Positions 36,455 through 50,295 of a DNA stretch of 64,000 nt are shown here, one piece after another. The notes beneath the pieces were generated by a model, which searched no databases, was not told the DNA's origin, and was given only the letters and a program-made list of their open reading frames with translations. Origin of the DNA: Prosopocoilus inquinatus. Its lineage: Eukaryota > Arthropoda > Insecta > Coleoptera > Lucanidae. Location: the NCBI GenBank assembly GCA_036172665.1, contig CM069870.1, positions 44,598,001 through 44,662,000 of the forward strand, written 5' to 3'. Position numbers and translations under genes: made by a program. The number at the start of each line of letters is the position of its first letter. The first letter of the stretch is position 1.

Positions 36455-39433
36455 ACGAAACAACACGCATTAGCGTTGTTCCTGTGATGTATCTAATCGA
36501 TCCTTAATTATCTATCATGTTATTTGACGTTTGGATGGACTCCAGTAACCCTGACGTGAGATACGAAGTTCTCGGACGCAGCAGAAGCTGGAAATAGTTT
36601 TAAACGAAACAACACGCATTAGCGTTGTTCCTGTGATGTATCTAATCGATCCTTACTTATCTATCATGTTATTTGACGTTTGGATGGACGCCAGTAACCC
36701 TGACGTGAGATACGAAGTTCTCGGACGCAGCAGAAGCTGGAAATAGTTTTGAACGAAACAACACGTATTAGCGTTGTTCCTGTGATGTATCTAATCGATC
36801 CTTACTCATCTATCATGTTATTTGACGTTTGGATGGACTCCAGTAACTCTGATGTGAGATACAAAGTTTTTGGACGCAGCAGAAGCTGGAAATAGTTTTG
36901 AACGAAACAACACGTATTAGCGTTGTTACTGTGATGTATCTAATCGATCCTTACTTATCTATCATGTTATTTGACGTTTGGATGGTCTCCAGTAAGTCTG
37001 ATGTGAGATACAAAGTTTTTGGACGCAGCAGGAGCTGGAAATAGTTTTAAACGAAACAACACGTATTACCGTTGTTGCTGTGCTGTATCTAATCGATCCT
37101 TACTCATATATCATGTTATTTGGCGTTTCGATTGACTCCAGTAACTCTTATGTGAGATACGACGTTTTCGGACGCAGCAGAAGCTGGAAATAGTTTTAAA
37201 CGAAACAACACGTATTAGCGTTGTTCCTGTGATGTACCTAATCGATCCTTACTCATCTATCATGTTATTTGACGTTTCGATGGACTCCAGTAACTCTAAT
37301 GTGAGATACGAAATTTTCGGACGCAGCAGAAGCTGGAAATAGTTTTAAACGAAACAACACGCATTAGCGTTTTTCCTGTGCTGTATTTAATCGATCCTTA
37401 CTCATCTATCATGTTATTTGACGTTTGGATGGACTCCAGTAACCCTGACGTGAGATACGAAGTTCTCGGACGCAGCAGAAGCTGGAAATAGTTTTAAACG
37501 AAACAACACGTATTAGCGTTGTTCCTGTGATGTATCTAATCGATCCTTACTCATCTATCATGTTATTTGACGTTTGGATGGACTCCAGTAACTCTGATGT
37601 GAGATACAAAGTTTTTGGACGCAGCAGAAGCTGGAAATAATTTTGAACGAAACAACAGTATTAGCGTTGTTCCTGTGATGTATCTAATCGATCCTTACTC
37701 ATGTATCATGTTATTTGACGTTTGGATGGACTCCAGTAACTCTGATGTGAGATACAAAGTTTTTGGACGCAGCAGAAGCTGGAAATAGTTTTGAACGAAA
37801 CAACACGTATTAGCGTTGTTACTGTGATGTATCTAATCGATCCTTACATATTTTTCATGTTATTTGACGTTTGGATGGACTCCAGTAAGTCTGATGTGAG
37901 ATACAAAGTTTTTGGACGCAGCAGGAGCTGGAAATAGTTTTAAACGAAACAACACGTATTAGCGTTGTTCCTGTGCTGTATCTAATCGATCCTTACTCAT
38001 ATATCATGATATTTGGCGTTTCGATGGACTCCAGTAGCTCTGATGTGAGATACGACGTTTTCGGACGCAGCAGAAGCTGGAAATAGTTTTAAACGAAACA
38101 ACACGTATTAGCGTTGTTCCTGTGATGTACCTAATCGATCCTTACTCATCTATCATGTTATTTGACGTTTCGATGGACTCCAGTAACTCTAATGTGAGAT
38201 ACGAAATTTTCGGACGCAGCAGAAGCTGGAAATAGTTTTAAACGAAACAACACGCATTAGCGTTTTTCCTGTGATGTATTTAATCGATCCTTACTCATCT
38301 ATCATGTTATTTGACGTTTCGATGGACTCCGGTAACTCTAATGTGAGAAACGAAATTTTCGGACGCAGCAGAAGCTGGAAATAGTTTTAAACGAAACAAC
38401 ACGCATTAGCGTTGTTCCTGTGATGTATCTAATCGATCCTTACTTATCTATCATGTTATTTGACGTTTGGATGGACTCCAGTAACCCTGACGTGAGATAC
38501 GAAGTTCTCGGACGCAGCAGAAGCTGGAAATAGTTTTAAACGAAACAACACGTATTAGCGTTGTTCCTGTGATGTATCTAATCGATCCTTGCTCATCTAT
38601 CATGTTATTTGACGTTTGGATGGACTCCAGTAACTCTGATGTGAGATACAAAGTTTTTGGACGCAGCAGAAGCTGGAAATAATTTTGAACGAAACAACAC
38701 GTATTAGCGATGTTCCTGTGATGTATCTAATCGATCCTTACTCATGTATCATGTTATTTGACGTTTGGATGGACTCCAGTAACTCTGATGTGAGATACAA
38801 AGTTTTTGGACGCAGCAGAAGCTGGAAATAGTTTTGAACGAAACAACACGTATTAGCGTTGTTACTGTGATGTATCTAATCGATCCTTACTTATTTTTCA
38901 TGTTATTTGACGTTTGGATGGACTCCAGTAAGTCTGATGTGAGATACAAAGTTTTTGGACGCAGCAGAAGCTGGAAATAGTTTTGAACGAAACAACACGT
39001 ATTAGCGTTGTTCCTGTGATGTATCTAATCGATCCTTACTTATCTATCATGTTATTTGACGTTTGGATGGACTCCAGTAACCCTGACGTGAGATACGAAG
39101 TTCTCGGACGCAGCAGAAGCTGGAAATAGTTTTAAACGAAACAACACGTATTAGCGTTGTTCCTGTGATGTACCTAATCGATCCTTACTCATCTATCATG
39201 TTATTTGACGTTTCGATGGACTCCAGTAACTCTAATGTGAGATACGAAATTTTCGGACGCAGCAGAACCTGGAAATAGTTTTAAACGAAACAACACGCAT
39301 TAGTGTTGTTCCTGTGATGTATCTAATCGATCCTTACTCATCTATCATGTTATTTGGCGTTTCGATGAACTCCAGTAACTTTGATGTGAGATACGAAGTT
39401 CTCGGACGCAGCTGAAGCTGGAAATAGTTTTAA

Positions 39434-42400
39434 ATGAAACAACACGTATTAGCGTTGTTCCTGTGATGTATCTAAACGATCCTTACTTATCTAACATGTT
39501 ATTTGACGTTTGGATGGACTCCAGTAAGTCTGATGTGAGATACCAAGTTTTTGGACGCAGCAGGAGCTGGAAATAGTTTTAAACGAAACAACACGTATTA
39601 GCGTTGTTCCTGTGCTGTATCTAATCGATCCTTACTCATATATCATGTTATTTTTCGTTTCGATGGACTCCAGTAACTTTGATGTGAGATACGAAGTTCT
39701 CGGACGCAGCAGAAGCTGGAAATAGTTTTAAACGAAACAACACGCATTAGCGTTGTTCCTGTGATGTATCTAATCGATCCTTACTCATCTATCATGTTAT
39801 TTGACGTTTCGATGGACTCCAGTAACTCTAATGTGAGATACGAAATTTTCGGACGCAGCAGAAGCTGGAAATAGTTTTAAACGAAACAACACGCATTAGC
39901 GTTGTTCCTGTGATGTATCTAATCGATCCTTACTCATCTATCATGTTATTTGGCGTTTCGATGGACTCCAGTAACTTTGATGTGAGATACGAAGTTCTCG
40001 GACGCAGCTGAAACTGGAAATAGTTTTAAATGAAACAACACGTATTAGCGTTGTTCCTGTGATGTATCTAAACGATCCTTACTTATCTAACATGTTATTT
40101 GACGTTTGGATGGACTCCAGTAAGTCTGATGTGAGATACAAAGTTTTTGGACGCAGCAGAAGCTGGAAATAGTTTTAAACGAAACAACACGCATTAGCGT
40201 TGTTCCTGTGATGTATCTAATCGATCCTTACTTAGCTACTATGTTATTTGACGTTTCGATGGACTCCAGTAACTCTAATGTGAGATACGAAATTTTCGGA
40301 CGCAGCAGAAGCTGGAAATAGTTTTAAACGAAACAACACGCATTAGCGTTGTTCCTGTGATGTATCTAATCGATCCTTACTCATCTATCATGTTATTTGG
40401 CGTTTCGATGGACTCCAGTAACTTTGATGTGAGATACGAAGTTCTCGGACGCAGCAGAAGCTGGAAATAGTTTTAAACGAAACAACACGCATTAGCGTTG
40501 TTCCTGTGATGTATCTAATCGATCCTTACTTATCTATCATGTTATTTGACGTTTGGATGGACTCCAGTAGCCCTGACGTGAGATACGAAGTTCTCGGACG
40601 CAGCTGAAGCTGGAAATAGTTTTAAACGAAACAACACGCATTAGCGTTGTTGCTGTGATGTATCTAATCGATCCTTAATTATCTATCATGTTATTTGACG
40701 TTTGGATGGACTCCAGTAACCCTGACGTGAGATACGAAGTTCTCGGACGCAGCAGAAGCTGGAAATAGTTTTAAACGAAACAACACGCATTAGCGTTGTT
40801 CCTGTGATGTATCTAATCGATCCTTACTCATATATCATATTATTTGGCGTTTCGATGGACTCCAGTAACTCTGATGAGAGACACAAAGATTTCGGACGCA
40901 GCAGAAGCTGGAAATAGTTTTGAACGAAACAACACGTATTAGCGTTGTTCCTGTGATGTATCTAATCGATCCTTACTCATCTATCATGTTATTTGGCGTT
41001 TCGATGGACTCCAGTAGCTCTGATGTGAGATACGACGTTTTCGGACGCAGCAGAAGCTGGAAATAGTTTTAAACGAAACAACACGTATTAGCGTTGTTCC
41101 TGTGATGTATCTAATCGATCCTTACTCATCTATCATGTTATTTGACGTTTCGATGGACTCCAGTAACTCTAATGTGAGATACGAAATTTTCGGACGCAAC
41201 AGAAGCTGGAAATAGTTTTAAACGAAACAACACGCATTAGCGTTGTTCCTGTGATGTATCTAATCGATCCTTACTCATCTATCATGTTATTCGACGTTTC
41301 GATGGACTCCAGTAACTCTAATGTGAGAAACGAAATTTTCGGACGCAGGAGAAGCTGGAAATAGTTTTAAACGAAACAACACGCATTAGCGTTGTTCCTG
41401 TGATGTATCTAATCGATCCTTACTCATCTATCATGTTATTTGGCGTTTCGATGGAATCCAGTAACTCTGATGTGAGATACAAAGTTTTTGGACGCAGCAG
41501 AAGCTGGAAATAGTTTTGAACGAAACAACAAGTATTAGCGTTGTTCCTGTGATGTATCTAATCGATCCTTACTCATCTATCATGTTATTTGGCGTTTCGA
41601 TGGACTCCAGTAACTTTGATGTGAGATACGAAGTTCTCGGACGCAGCTGAAGCTAGAAATAGTTTTAAACGAAACAACACGCATTAGCGTTGTTACTGTG
41701 ATGTATCTAATAGATCCTTATCTATCATGTTATTTGACGTTTGGATGGACTCCAGTAAGTCTGATGTGAGATACAAAGTTTTTGGACGCAGCAGAAACTG
41801 GAAATAGTTTTAAACGAAACAACACGTATTAGCGTTGTTCCTGTGATGTATCTAATCGATCCTTACTCATCTATCATGTTATTTGACGTTTCGATGGACT
41901 CCAGTAACTCTAATGTGAGAAACGAAATTTTCGGACGCAGGAGAAGCTGGAAATAGTTTAAACGAAACAACACGTATTAGCGTTGTTCCTGTGCTGTATC
42001 TAATCGATCCTTACTCATATATCATGTTATTTGGCGTTTCGATGGACTCCAGTAGCTCTGATGTGAGATACGACGTTTTCGGACGCAGCAGAAGCTGGAA
42101 ATAGTTTTAAACGAAACAACACGTATTAGCGTTGTTCCTGTGATGTATCTAATCGATCCTTACTCATCTATCATGTTATTTGACGTTTCGATGGACTCCA
42201 GTAACTCTAATGTGAAATACGAAATTTTCGGACGCAGCAGAAGCTGGAAATAGTTTTAAACGATACAACACGCATTAGCGTTGTTCCTGTGATGTATCTA
42301 ATCGATCCTTACTTATCTATCATGTTATTTGACGTTTGGATGGACTCCAGTAACCCTGACGTGAGATACGAAGTTCTCGGACGCAGCAGAAACTGGAAAT

Positions 42401-45400
42401 AGTTTTAAACGAAACAACACGTATTAGCGTTGTTCCTGTGATGTATCTAATCGATCCTTACACATCTATCATGTTATTTGACGTTTGGATGGACTCCAGT
42501 AACTCTGATGTGAGATACAAAGTTTTTGGACGCAGCAGAAGCTGGAAATAGTTTTGAACGAAACAACACGTATTAGCGTTGTTCCTGTGATGTATCTAAT
42601 CGATCCTTACTCATCTATCATGTTATTTGGCGTTTCGATGGAATCCAGTAACTCTGATGTGAGATACAAAGTTTTTGGACGCAGCAGAAACTGGAAATAG
42701 TTTTGAACGAAACAACACGTATTAGCGTTGTTCCTGTGATGTATCTAATCGATCCTTACTCATCTATCATGTTATTTGGCGTTTCGATGGACTCCAGTAA
42801 CTTTGATGTGAGATACGAAGTTCTCGGACGCAGCTGAAGCTAGAAATAGTTTTAAACGAAACAACACGCATTAGCGTTGTTACTGTGATGTATCTAATCG
42901 ATCCTTACTTATCTATCATGTTATTTGACGTTTGGATGGACTCCAGTAAGTCTGATGAGAGATACAAAGTTTTTGGACGCAGCAGGAGCTGGAAATAGTT
43001 TTAAACGAAACAACACGTATTAGCGTTGTTCCTGTGATGTATCTAAACGATCCTTACTTATCTAACATGTTATTTGACGTTTGGATGGACTCCAGTAAGT
43101 CTGATGTGAGATACCAAGTTTTTGGACGCAGCAGGAGCTGGAAATAGTTTTAAACGAAACAACACGTATTAGCGTTGTTCCTGTGCTGTATCTAATCGAT
43201 CCTTACTCATATATCATGTTATTTGGCGTTTCGATGGACTCCAGTAACTTTGATGTGAGATACGAAGTTCTCGGACGCAGCTGAAGCTGGAAATAGTTTT
43301 AAATGAAACAACACGTATTAGCGTTGTTCCTGTGATGTATCTAAACGATCCTTACTTATCTAACATGTTATTTGACGTTTGGATGGACTCCAGTAAGTCT
43401 GATGTGAGATACCAAGTTTTTGGACGCAGCAGGAGCTGGAAATAGTTTTAAACGAAACAACACGTATTAGCGTTGTTCCTGTGCTGTATCTAATCGATCC
43501 TTACTCATATATCATGTTATTTGGCGTTTCGATGGACTCCAGTAACTTTGATGTGAGATACGAAGTTCTCGGACGCAGCAGAAGCTGGAAATAGTTTTAA
43601 ACGAAACAACACGCATTAGCGTTGTTCCTGTGATGTATCTAATCGATCCTTACTCATCTATCATGTTATTTGACGTTTCGATGGACTCCAGTAACTCTAA
43701 TGTGAGATACGAAATTTTCGGACGCAGCAGAAGCTGGAAATAGTTTTAAACGAAACAACACGCATTAGCGTTGTTCCTGTGATGTATCTAATCGATCCTT
43801 ACTCATCTATCATGTTATTTGGCGTTTCGATGGACTCCAGTAACTTTGATGTGAGATACGAAGTTCTCGGACGCAGCTGAAACTGGAAATAGTTTTAAAT
43901 GAAACAACACGTATTAGCGTTGTTCCTGTGATGTATCTAAACGATCCTTACTTATCTAACATGTTATTTGACGTTTGGATGGACTCCAGTAAGTCTGATG
44001 TGAGATACAAAGTTTTTGGACGCAGCAGAAGCTGGAAATAGTTTTAAACGAAACAACACGCATTAGCGTTGTTCCTGTGATGTATCTAATCGATCCTTAC
44101 TTAGCTACTATGTTATTTGACGTTTCGATGGACTCCAGTAACTCTAATGTGAGATACGAAATTTTCGGACGCAGCAGAAGCTGGAAATAGTTTTAAACGA
44201 AACAACACGCATTAGCGTTGTTCCTGTGATGTATCTAATCGATCCTTACTCATCTATCATGTTATTTGGCGTTTCGATGGACTCCAGTAACTTTGATGTG
44301 AGATACGAAGTTCTCGGACGCAGCAGAAGCTGGAAATAGTTTTAAACGAAACAACACGCATTAGCGTTGTTCCTGTGATGTATCTAATCGATCCTTACTT
44401 ATCTATCATGTTATTTGACGTTTGGATGGACTCCAGTAGCCCTGACGTGAGATACGAAGTTCTCGGACGCAGCTGAAGCTGGAAATAGTTTTAAACGAAA
44501 CAACACGCATTAGCGTTGTTCCTGTGATGTATCTAATCGATCCTTAATTATCTATCATGTTATTTGACGTTTGGATGGACTCCAGTAACCCTGACGTGAG
44601 ATACGAAGTTCTCGGACGCAGCAGAAGCTGGAAATAGTTTTAAACGAAACAACACGCATTAGCGTTGTTCCTGTGATGTATCTAATCGATACTTACTCAT
44701 ATATCATATTATTTGGCGTTTCGATGGACTCCAGTAACTCTGATGAGAGACACAAAGATTTCGGACGCAGCAGAAGCTGGAAATAGTTTTGAACGAAACA
44801 ACACGTATTAGCGTTGTTCCTGTGATGTATCTAATCGATCCTTACTCATCTATCATGTTATTTGGCGTTTCGATGGACTCCAGTAGCTCTGATGTGAGAT
44901 ACGACGTTTTCGGACGCAGCAGAAGCTGGAAATAGTTTTAAACGAAACAACACGTATTAGCGTTGTTCCTGTGATGTATCTAATCGATCCTTACTCATCT
45001 ATCATGTTATTTGACGTTTCGATGGACTCCAGTAACTCTAATGTGAGATACGAAATTTTCGGACGCAACAGAAGCTGGAAATAGTTTTAAACGAAACAAC
45101 ACGCATTAGCGTTGTTCCTGTGATGTATCTAATCGATCCTTACTTATCTATCATGTTATTTGACGTTTGGATGGACTCCAGTAACCCTGACGTGAGATAC
45201 GAAGTTCTCGGACGCAGCAGAAGCTGGAAATAGTTTCAAACGAAACAACACGTATTAGCGTTGATCCTGTGATGTATCTAATCGATCCTTACTCATCTAT
45301 CATGTTATTCGACGTTTCGATGGACTCCAGTAACTCTAATGTGAGAAACGAAATTTTCGGACGCAGGAGAAGCTGGAAATAGTTTTAAACGAAACAACAC

Positions 45401-47022
45401 GCATTAGCGTTGTTCCTGTGATGTATCTAATCGATCCTTACTCATCTATCATGTTATTTGGCGTTTCGATGGAATCCAGTAACTCTGATGTGAGATACAA
45501 AGTTTTTGGACGCAGCAGAAGCTGGAAATAGTTTTGAACGAAACAACAAGTATTAGCGTTGTTCCTGTGATGTATCTAATCGATCCTTACTCATCTATCA
45601 TGTTATTTGGCGTTTCGATGGACTCCAGTAACTTTGATGTGAGATACGAAGTTCTCGGACGCAGCTGAAGCTAGAAATAGTTTTAAACGAAACAACACGC
45701 ATTAGCGTTGTTACTGTGATGTATCTAATAGATCCTTATCTATCATGTTATTTGACGTTTGGATGGACTCCAGTAAGTCTGATGTGAGATACAAAGTTTT
45801 TGGACGCAGCAGAAACTGGAAATAGTTTTAAACGAAACAACACGTATTAGCGTTGTTCCTGTGATGTATCTAATCGATCCTTACTCATCTATCATGTTAT
45901 TTGACGTTTCGATGGACTCCAGTAACTCTAATGTGAGAAACGAAATTTTCGGACGCAGGAGAAGCTGGAAATAGTTTAAACGAAACAACACGTATTAGCG
46001 TTGTTCCTGTGCTGTATCTAATCGATCCTTACTCATATATCATGTTATTTGGCGTTTCGATGGACTCCAGTAGCTCTGATGTGAGATACGACGTTTTCGT
46101 ACGCAGCAGAAGCTGGAAATAGTTTTAAACGAAACAACACGTATTAGCGTTGTTCCTGTGATGTATCTAATCGATCCTTACTCATCTATCATGTTATTTG
46201 ACGTTTCGATGGACTCCAGTAACTCTAATGTGAAATACGAAATTTTCGGACGCAGCAGAAGCTGGAAATAGTTTTAAACGATACAACACGCATTAGCGTT
46301 GTTCCTGTGATGTATCTAATCGATCCTTACTTATCTATCATGTTATTTGACGTTTGGATGGACTCCAGTAACCCTGACGTGAGATACGAAGTTCTCGGAC
46401 GCAGCAGAAACTGGAAATAGTTTTAAACGAAACAACACGTATTAGCGTTGTTCCTGTGATGTATCTAATCGATCCTTACACATCTATCATGTTATTTGAC
46501 GTTTGGATGGACTCCAGTAACTCTGATGTGAGATACAAAGTTTTTGGACGCAGCAGAAGCTGGAAATAGTTTTGAACGAAACAACACGTATTAGCGTTGT
46601 TCCTGTGATGTATCTAATCGATCCTTACTCATCTATCATGTTATTTGGCGTTTCGATGGAATCCAGTAACTCTGATGTGAGATACAAAGTTTTTGGACGC
46701 AGCAGAAACTGGAAATAGTTTTGAACGAAACAACACGTATTAGCGTTGTTCCTGTGATGTATCTAATCGATCCTTACTCATCTATCATGTTATTTGGCGT
46801 TTCGATGGACTCCAGTAACTTTGATGTGAGATACGAAGTTCTCGGACGCAGCTGAAGCTAGAAATAGTTTTAAACGAAACAACACGCATTAGCGTTGTTA
46901 CTGTGATGTATCTAATCGATCCTTACTTATCTATCATGTTATTTGACGTTTGGATGGACTCCAGTAAGTCTGATGAGAGATACAAAGTTTTTGGACGCAG
47001 CAGGAGCTGGAAATAGTTTTAA
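39434..47022. repeat. Internal tandem duplication, 24-25 monomers, 3869-bp offset
   Basis: The order of 39434-43004 (24 monomers) recurs as 43303-47022 (25 monomers). The rare marker CTGATGAGAGACACAAAGATT lies at 40871 and 44740, 3869 bp apart; GGACGCAACAG and TAATAGATCC also repeat. The second copy has one more monomer near 45091-45388: a GTTTCAAACG type followed by a GTTGATCC/TTATTCGACG monomer, where the first copy has a single monomer at 41222. Two monomers (43005, 43154) form the junction. Region 53569 onwards carries this segment only once, in the form of the second copy. Confidence 0.86.
41669..41813. repeat. 145-bp monomer, 4-bp slippage deletion
   Basis: TAATAGATCCTTATCTATC replaces the usual TAATCGATCCTTACTTATCTATC form: one CTTA of a CTTACTTA tandem is lost, and the ATCGAT site is altered to ATAGAT. 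The same allele occurs at 45687, 57890 and 59822, always followed by a 148-bp monomer with a lost T, so it was copied with its neighbours. Confidence 0.92.
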
Positions 47023-50000
47023 ACGAAACAACACGTATTAGCGTTGTTCCTGTGCTGTATCTAACCGATCCTTACTCATGTATCATGTTATTTGGCGTTT
47101 CGATGGACTCCAGTAGCTCTGATGTGAGATACGACGTTTTCGGACGCAGCAGAAGCTGGAAATAGTTTTAAACGAAACAACACGTATTAGCGTTGTTCCT
47201 GTGATGTATCTAATCGATCCTTACTCATCTATCATGTTATTTGACGTTTCGATGGACTCCAGTAACTCTAATGTGAGATACGAAATTTTCGGACGCAGCA
47301 GAAGCTGGAAATAGTTTTAAACGAAACAACACGCATTAGCGTTGTTCCTGTGATGTATCTAATCGATCCTTACTTATCTATCATGTTATTTGACGTTTGG
47401 ATGGACTCCAGTAACCCTGACGTGATATACGAAGTTCTCGGACGCAGCAGAAGCTGGAAATAATTTTAAACGAAACAACACGTATTAGCGTTGTTCCTGT
47501 GATGTATCTAATCGATCCTTACTCATCTATCATGTTATTTGACGTTTGGATGGACTCCAGTAACTCTGATGTGAGATACAAAGTTTTTGGACGCAGCAGA
47601 AGCTGGAAATAGTTTTGAACGAAACAACACGTATTAGCGTTGTTCCTGTGATGTATCTAATCGATCCTTACTCATCTATCATGTTATTTGGCGATTAGAT
47701 GGACTCCAGTAACTTTGATGTGAGATACGAAGTTCTCGGACGCAGCTGAAGCTAGAAATAGTTTTAAACGAAACAACACGCATTAGCGTTGTTACTGTGA
47801 TGTATCTAATCGATCCTTACTTATCTATCATGTTATTTGACGTTTGGATGGACTCCAGTAAGTCTGATGTGAGATACAAAGTTTTTGGACGCAGCAGGAG
47901 CTGGAAATAGTTTTAAACGAAACAACACGTATTAGCGTTGTTCCTGTGCTGTATCTAATCGATCCTTACTCATATATCATGTTATTTGGCGTTTCGATGG
48001 ACTCCAGTAGCTCTGATGTGAGATACGACGTTTTCGGACGCAGCAGAAGCTGGAAATAGTTTTAAACGAAACAACACGTATTAGCGTTGTTCCTGTGATG
48101 TATCTAATCGATCCTTACTCATCTATCATGTTATTTGACGTTTCGATGGACTCCAGTAACTCTAATGTGAGATACGAAATTTTCGGACGCAGCAGAAGCT
48201 GGAAATAGTTTTAAACGAAACAACACGCATTAGCGTTGTTCCTGTGATGTATCTAATCGATCCTTACTTATCTATCATGTTATTTGACGTTTGGATGGAC
48301 TCCAGTAACCCTGACGTGATATACGAAGTTCTCGGACGCAGCAGAAGCTGGAAATAATTTTAAACGAAACAACACGTATTAGCGTTGTTCCTGTGATGTA
48401 TCTAATCGATCCTTACTCATCTATCATGTTATTTGACGTTTGGATGGACTCCAGTAACTCTGATGTGAGATACAAAGTTTTTGGACGCAGCAGAAGCTGG
48501 AAATAGTTTTGAACGAAACAAGACGTATTAGCGTTGTTCCTGTGATGTATCTAATCGATCCTTACTTATCTATCATGTTATTTGACGTTTGGATGGACTC
48601 CAGTAACCCTGACGTGAGATACGAAGTTCTCGGACGCAGCAGAAGCTGGAAATAGTTTTAAACGAAACAACACGTATTAGCGTTGTTCCTGTGATGTATC
48701 TAATCGATCCTTACTCATCTATCATGTTATTCGACGTTTGGATGGACTCCAGTAACTCTGATGTGAGATACAAAGTTTTTGGACGCAGCAGAAGCTGGAA
48801 ATAGTTTTGAACGAAACAACACGTATTAGCGTTGTTCCTGTGATGTATCTAATCGATCCTTACTTAGCTACTATGTTATTTGACGCTTGGATGGACTCCA
48901 GTAACTCTAATGTGAGATACGAAATTTTCGGACGCAGCAGAAGCTGGAAATAGTTTTAAACGAAACAACACGCATTAGCGTTGTTCCTGTGATGTATCTA
49001 ATCGATCCTTACTTATCTATCATGTTATTTGACGTTTGGATGGACTCCAGTAACCCTGACGTGAGATACGAAGTTCTCGGACGCAGCAGAAGCTGGAAAT
49101 AGTTTTAAACGAAACAACACGTATTAGCGTTGTTCCTGTGATGTATCTAATCGATCCTTACTCATCTATCATGTTATTTGACGTTTGGATGGACTCCAGT
49201 AACTCTGATGTGAGATACAAAGTTTTTGGACGCAGCAGGAGCTGGAAATAGTTTTAAACGAAACAACACGTATTAGCGTTGTTCCTGTGCTGTATCTAAT
49301 CGATCCTTACTCATATATCATGTTATTTGGCGTTTCGATGGACTCCAGTAGCTCTGATGTGAGATACGACGTTTTCGGACGCAGCAGAAGCTGGAAATAG
49401 TTTTAAACGAAACAACACGTATTAGCGTTGTTCCTGTGATGTATCTAATCGATCCTTACTCATCTATCATGTTATTTGACGTTTCGATGGACTCCAGTAA
49501 GTCTGATGTGAGATACAAAGTTTTTGGACGCAGCAGGATCTGGAAATAGTTTTAAACGAAACAACACGCATTAGCGTTGTTCCTGTGATGTATCTAATCG
49601 ATCCTTACTCATCTATCATGTTATTTGACGTTTCGATGGACTACAGTAACTCTAATGTGAGATACGAAATTTTCGGACGCAGCAGAAGCTGGAAATAGTT
49701 TTAAACGAAACAACACGCATTAGTGTTGTTCCTTTGATGTATCCAATCGATCCTTACTTATCTATCATGTGATTTGACGTTTGGATGGACTCCAGTAACT
49801 ATGATGTGAGATACAAAGTTTTTGGACGCAGCAGAAGCTGGAAATAGTTTTGAACGAAACAACACGTATTAGCGTTGTTCCTGTGATGTATCTAATCGAT
49901 CCTTACTATCATGTTATTTGGCGTTTCGATGGACTCCAGTAGCTCTGATGTGAGATACGACGTTTTCGGACGCAGCAGAAGCTGGAAATAGTTTTAAACG

Positions 50001-50295
50001 AAACAACACGTATTAGCGTTGTTCCTGTGATGTATCTAATCGATCCTTACTCATCTATCATGTTATTTGACGTTTGGATGGACTCCAGTAACTCTGATGT
50101 GAGATACAAAGTTTTTGGACGCAGCAGAAGCTGGAAATAGTTTGAAACGAAACAACACGTATTTTCGTTGTTCCTGTGCTGTATCTAATCGATCCTTACT
50201 CATATATCATGTTATTTGGCGTTTCGATGGACTCCAGTAGCTCTGATGTGAGATACGACGTTTTCGGACGCAGCAGAAGCTGGAAATAGTTTTAA
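47023..50295. repeat. Right part of segmental copy 1
   Basis: Starts with a TAACCGATCC/CATGTATC monomer (47023). It then holds a six-monomer run (47321-48214: CCCTGACG with GATATACG, CTCTGATG, GGCGATTAG/CTTTGATG, GTTACTG/AGTCTGATG, GCTGTATCT, CTCTAATG) whose first two members recur at 48215. Next comes a partial 8-mer HOR order (48513-49406). It ends with the GCAGGATCTGG, GACTACAG, TCATGTGATT, 144-bp and TATTTTCG monomers also seen at 28305-29198 and 62946-63831. Confidence 0.8.
49854..49997. repeat. 144-bp monomer, 5-bp deletion
   Basis: CCTTACTATCATG replaces CCTTACTCATCTATCATG, a 5-bp loss flanked by CT microhomology. The same allele occurs at 50445 and 63393. The related monomer at 28752 is intact, so the deletion arose after that segment was copied. 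Confidence 0.92.

Larger units (their letters stand above)
33964..37497. repeat. Irregular zone with many private variants
   Basis: Twenty-four monomers with no clean HOR order and a high density of rare bases: AAATGAAAC and AAAGGAAAC in place of AAACGAAAC (34113, 34262, 34986, 35135), TAAACGATCC in place of TAATCGATCC, ATTACCGTTG (34837, 37051), GGACGTAGCAGG (34113, 34986), CTTGATTATC (34390), GGTCTCC (36902), CTCTTATG (37051). It also contains the two 128-bp truncated monomers. Short local repeats exist: the CTTTGATGGG/AAATGAAAC pair at 33964-34261 recurs at 34837-35134. This stretch looks less homogenised than the rest. Confidence 0.78.
37498..50295. repeat. Large segmental duplication, copy 1 (12.8 kb)
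   Basis: Shares its monomer order and rare markers with 53569-63831. From 37795 to about 41 kb the offset is a constant 16072 bp (CATATTTTTCATG at 37846 and 53918; CTTGCTCATC near 38590 and 54662; GCAGAACCTGG near 39263 and 55335; GATGAACTCC). Further right the offset falls to about 12.2 kb and then 13.5 kb, because each copy carries its own internal duplication. Upstream of 37498 and downstream of 50295 the two copies have different neighbours. Confidence 0.87.

Noticed and set aside
38451..38651. 66-codon open reading frame on the - strand, repeated at 54523-54723
   Set aside because: It spans satellite monomers and is duplicated by the large segmental duplication. A change of TTACTC to TTGCTC in the monomers at 38540 and 54612 removes a stop codon. 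No coding evidence.
40871..40890. Hammerhead ribozyme core, suggested by CTGATGA in a few monomers (40871, 44740, 56941, and GATGAGAGATAC monomers such as 42856)
   Set aside because: Most monomers have CTGATGT, which breaks the core. In the CTGATGA monomers the bases after it do not pair with the bases before any following GAAA, so no stem II forms. Some satellites do carry this ribozyme, but this one does not show it.
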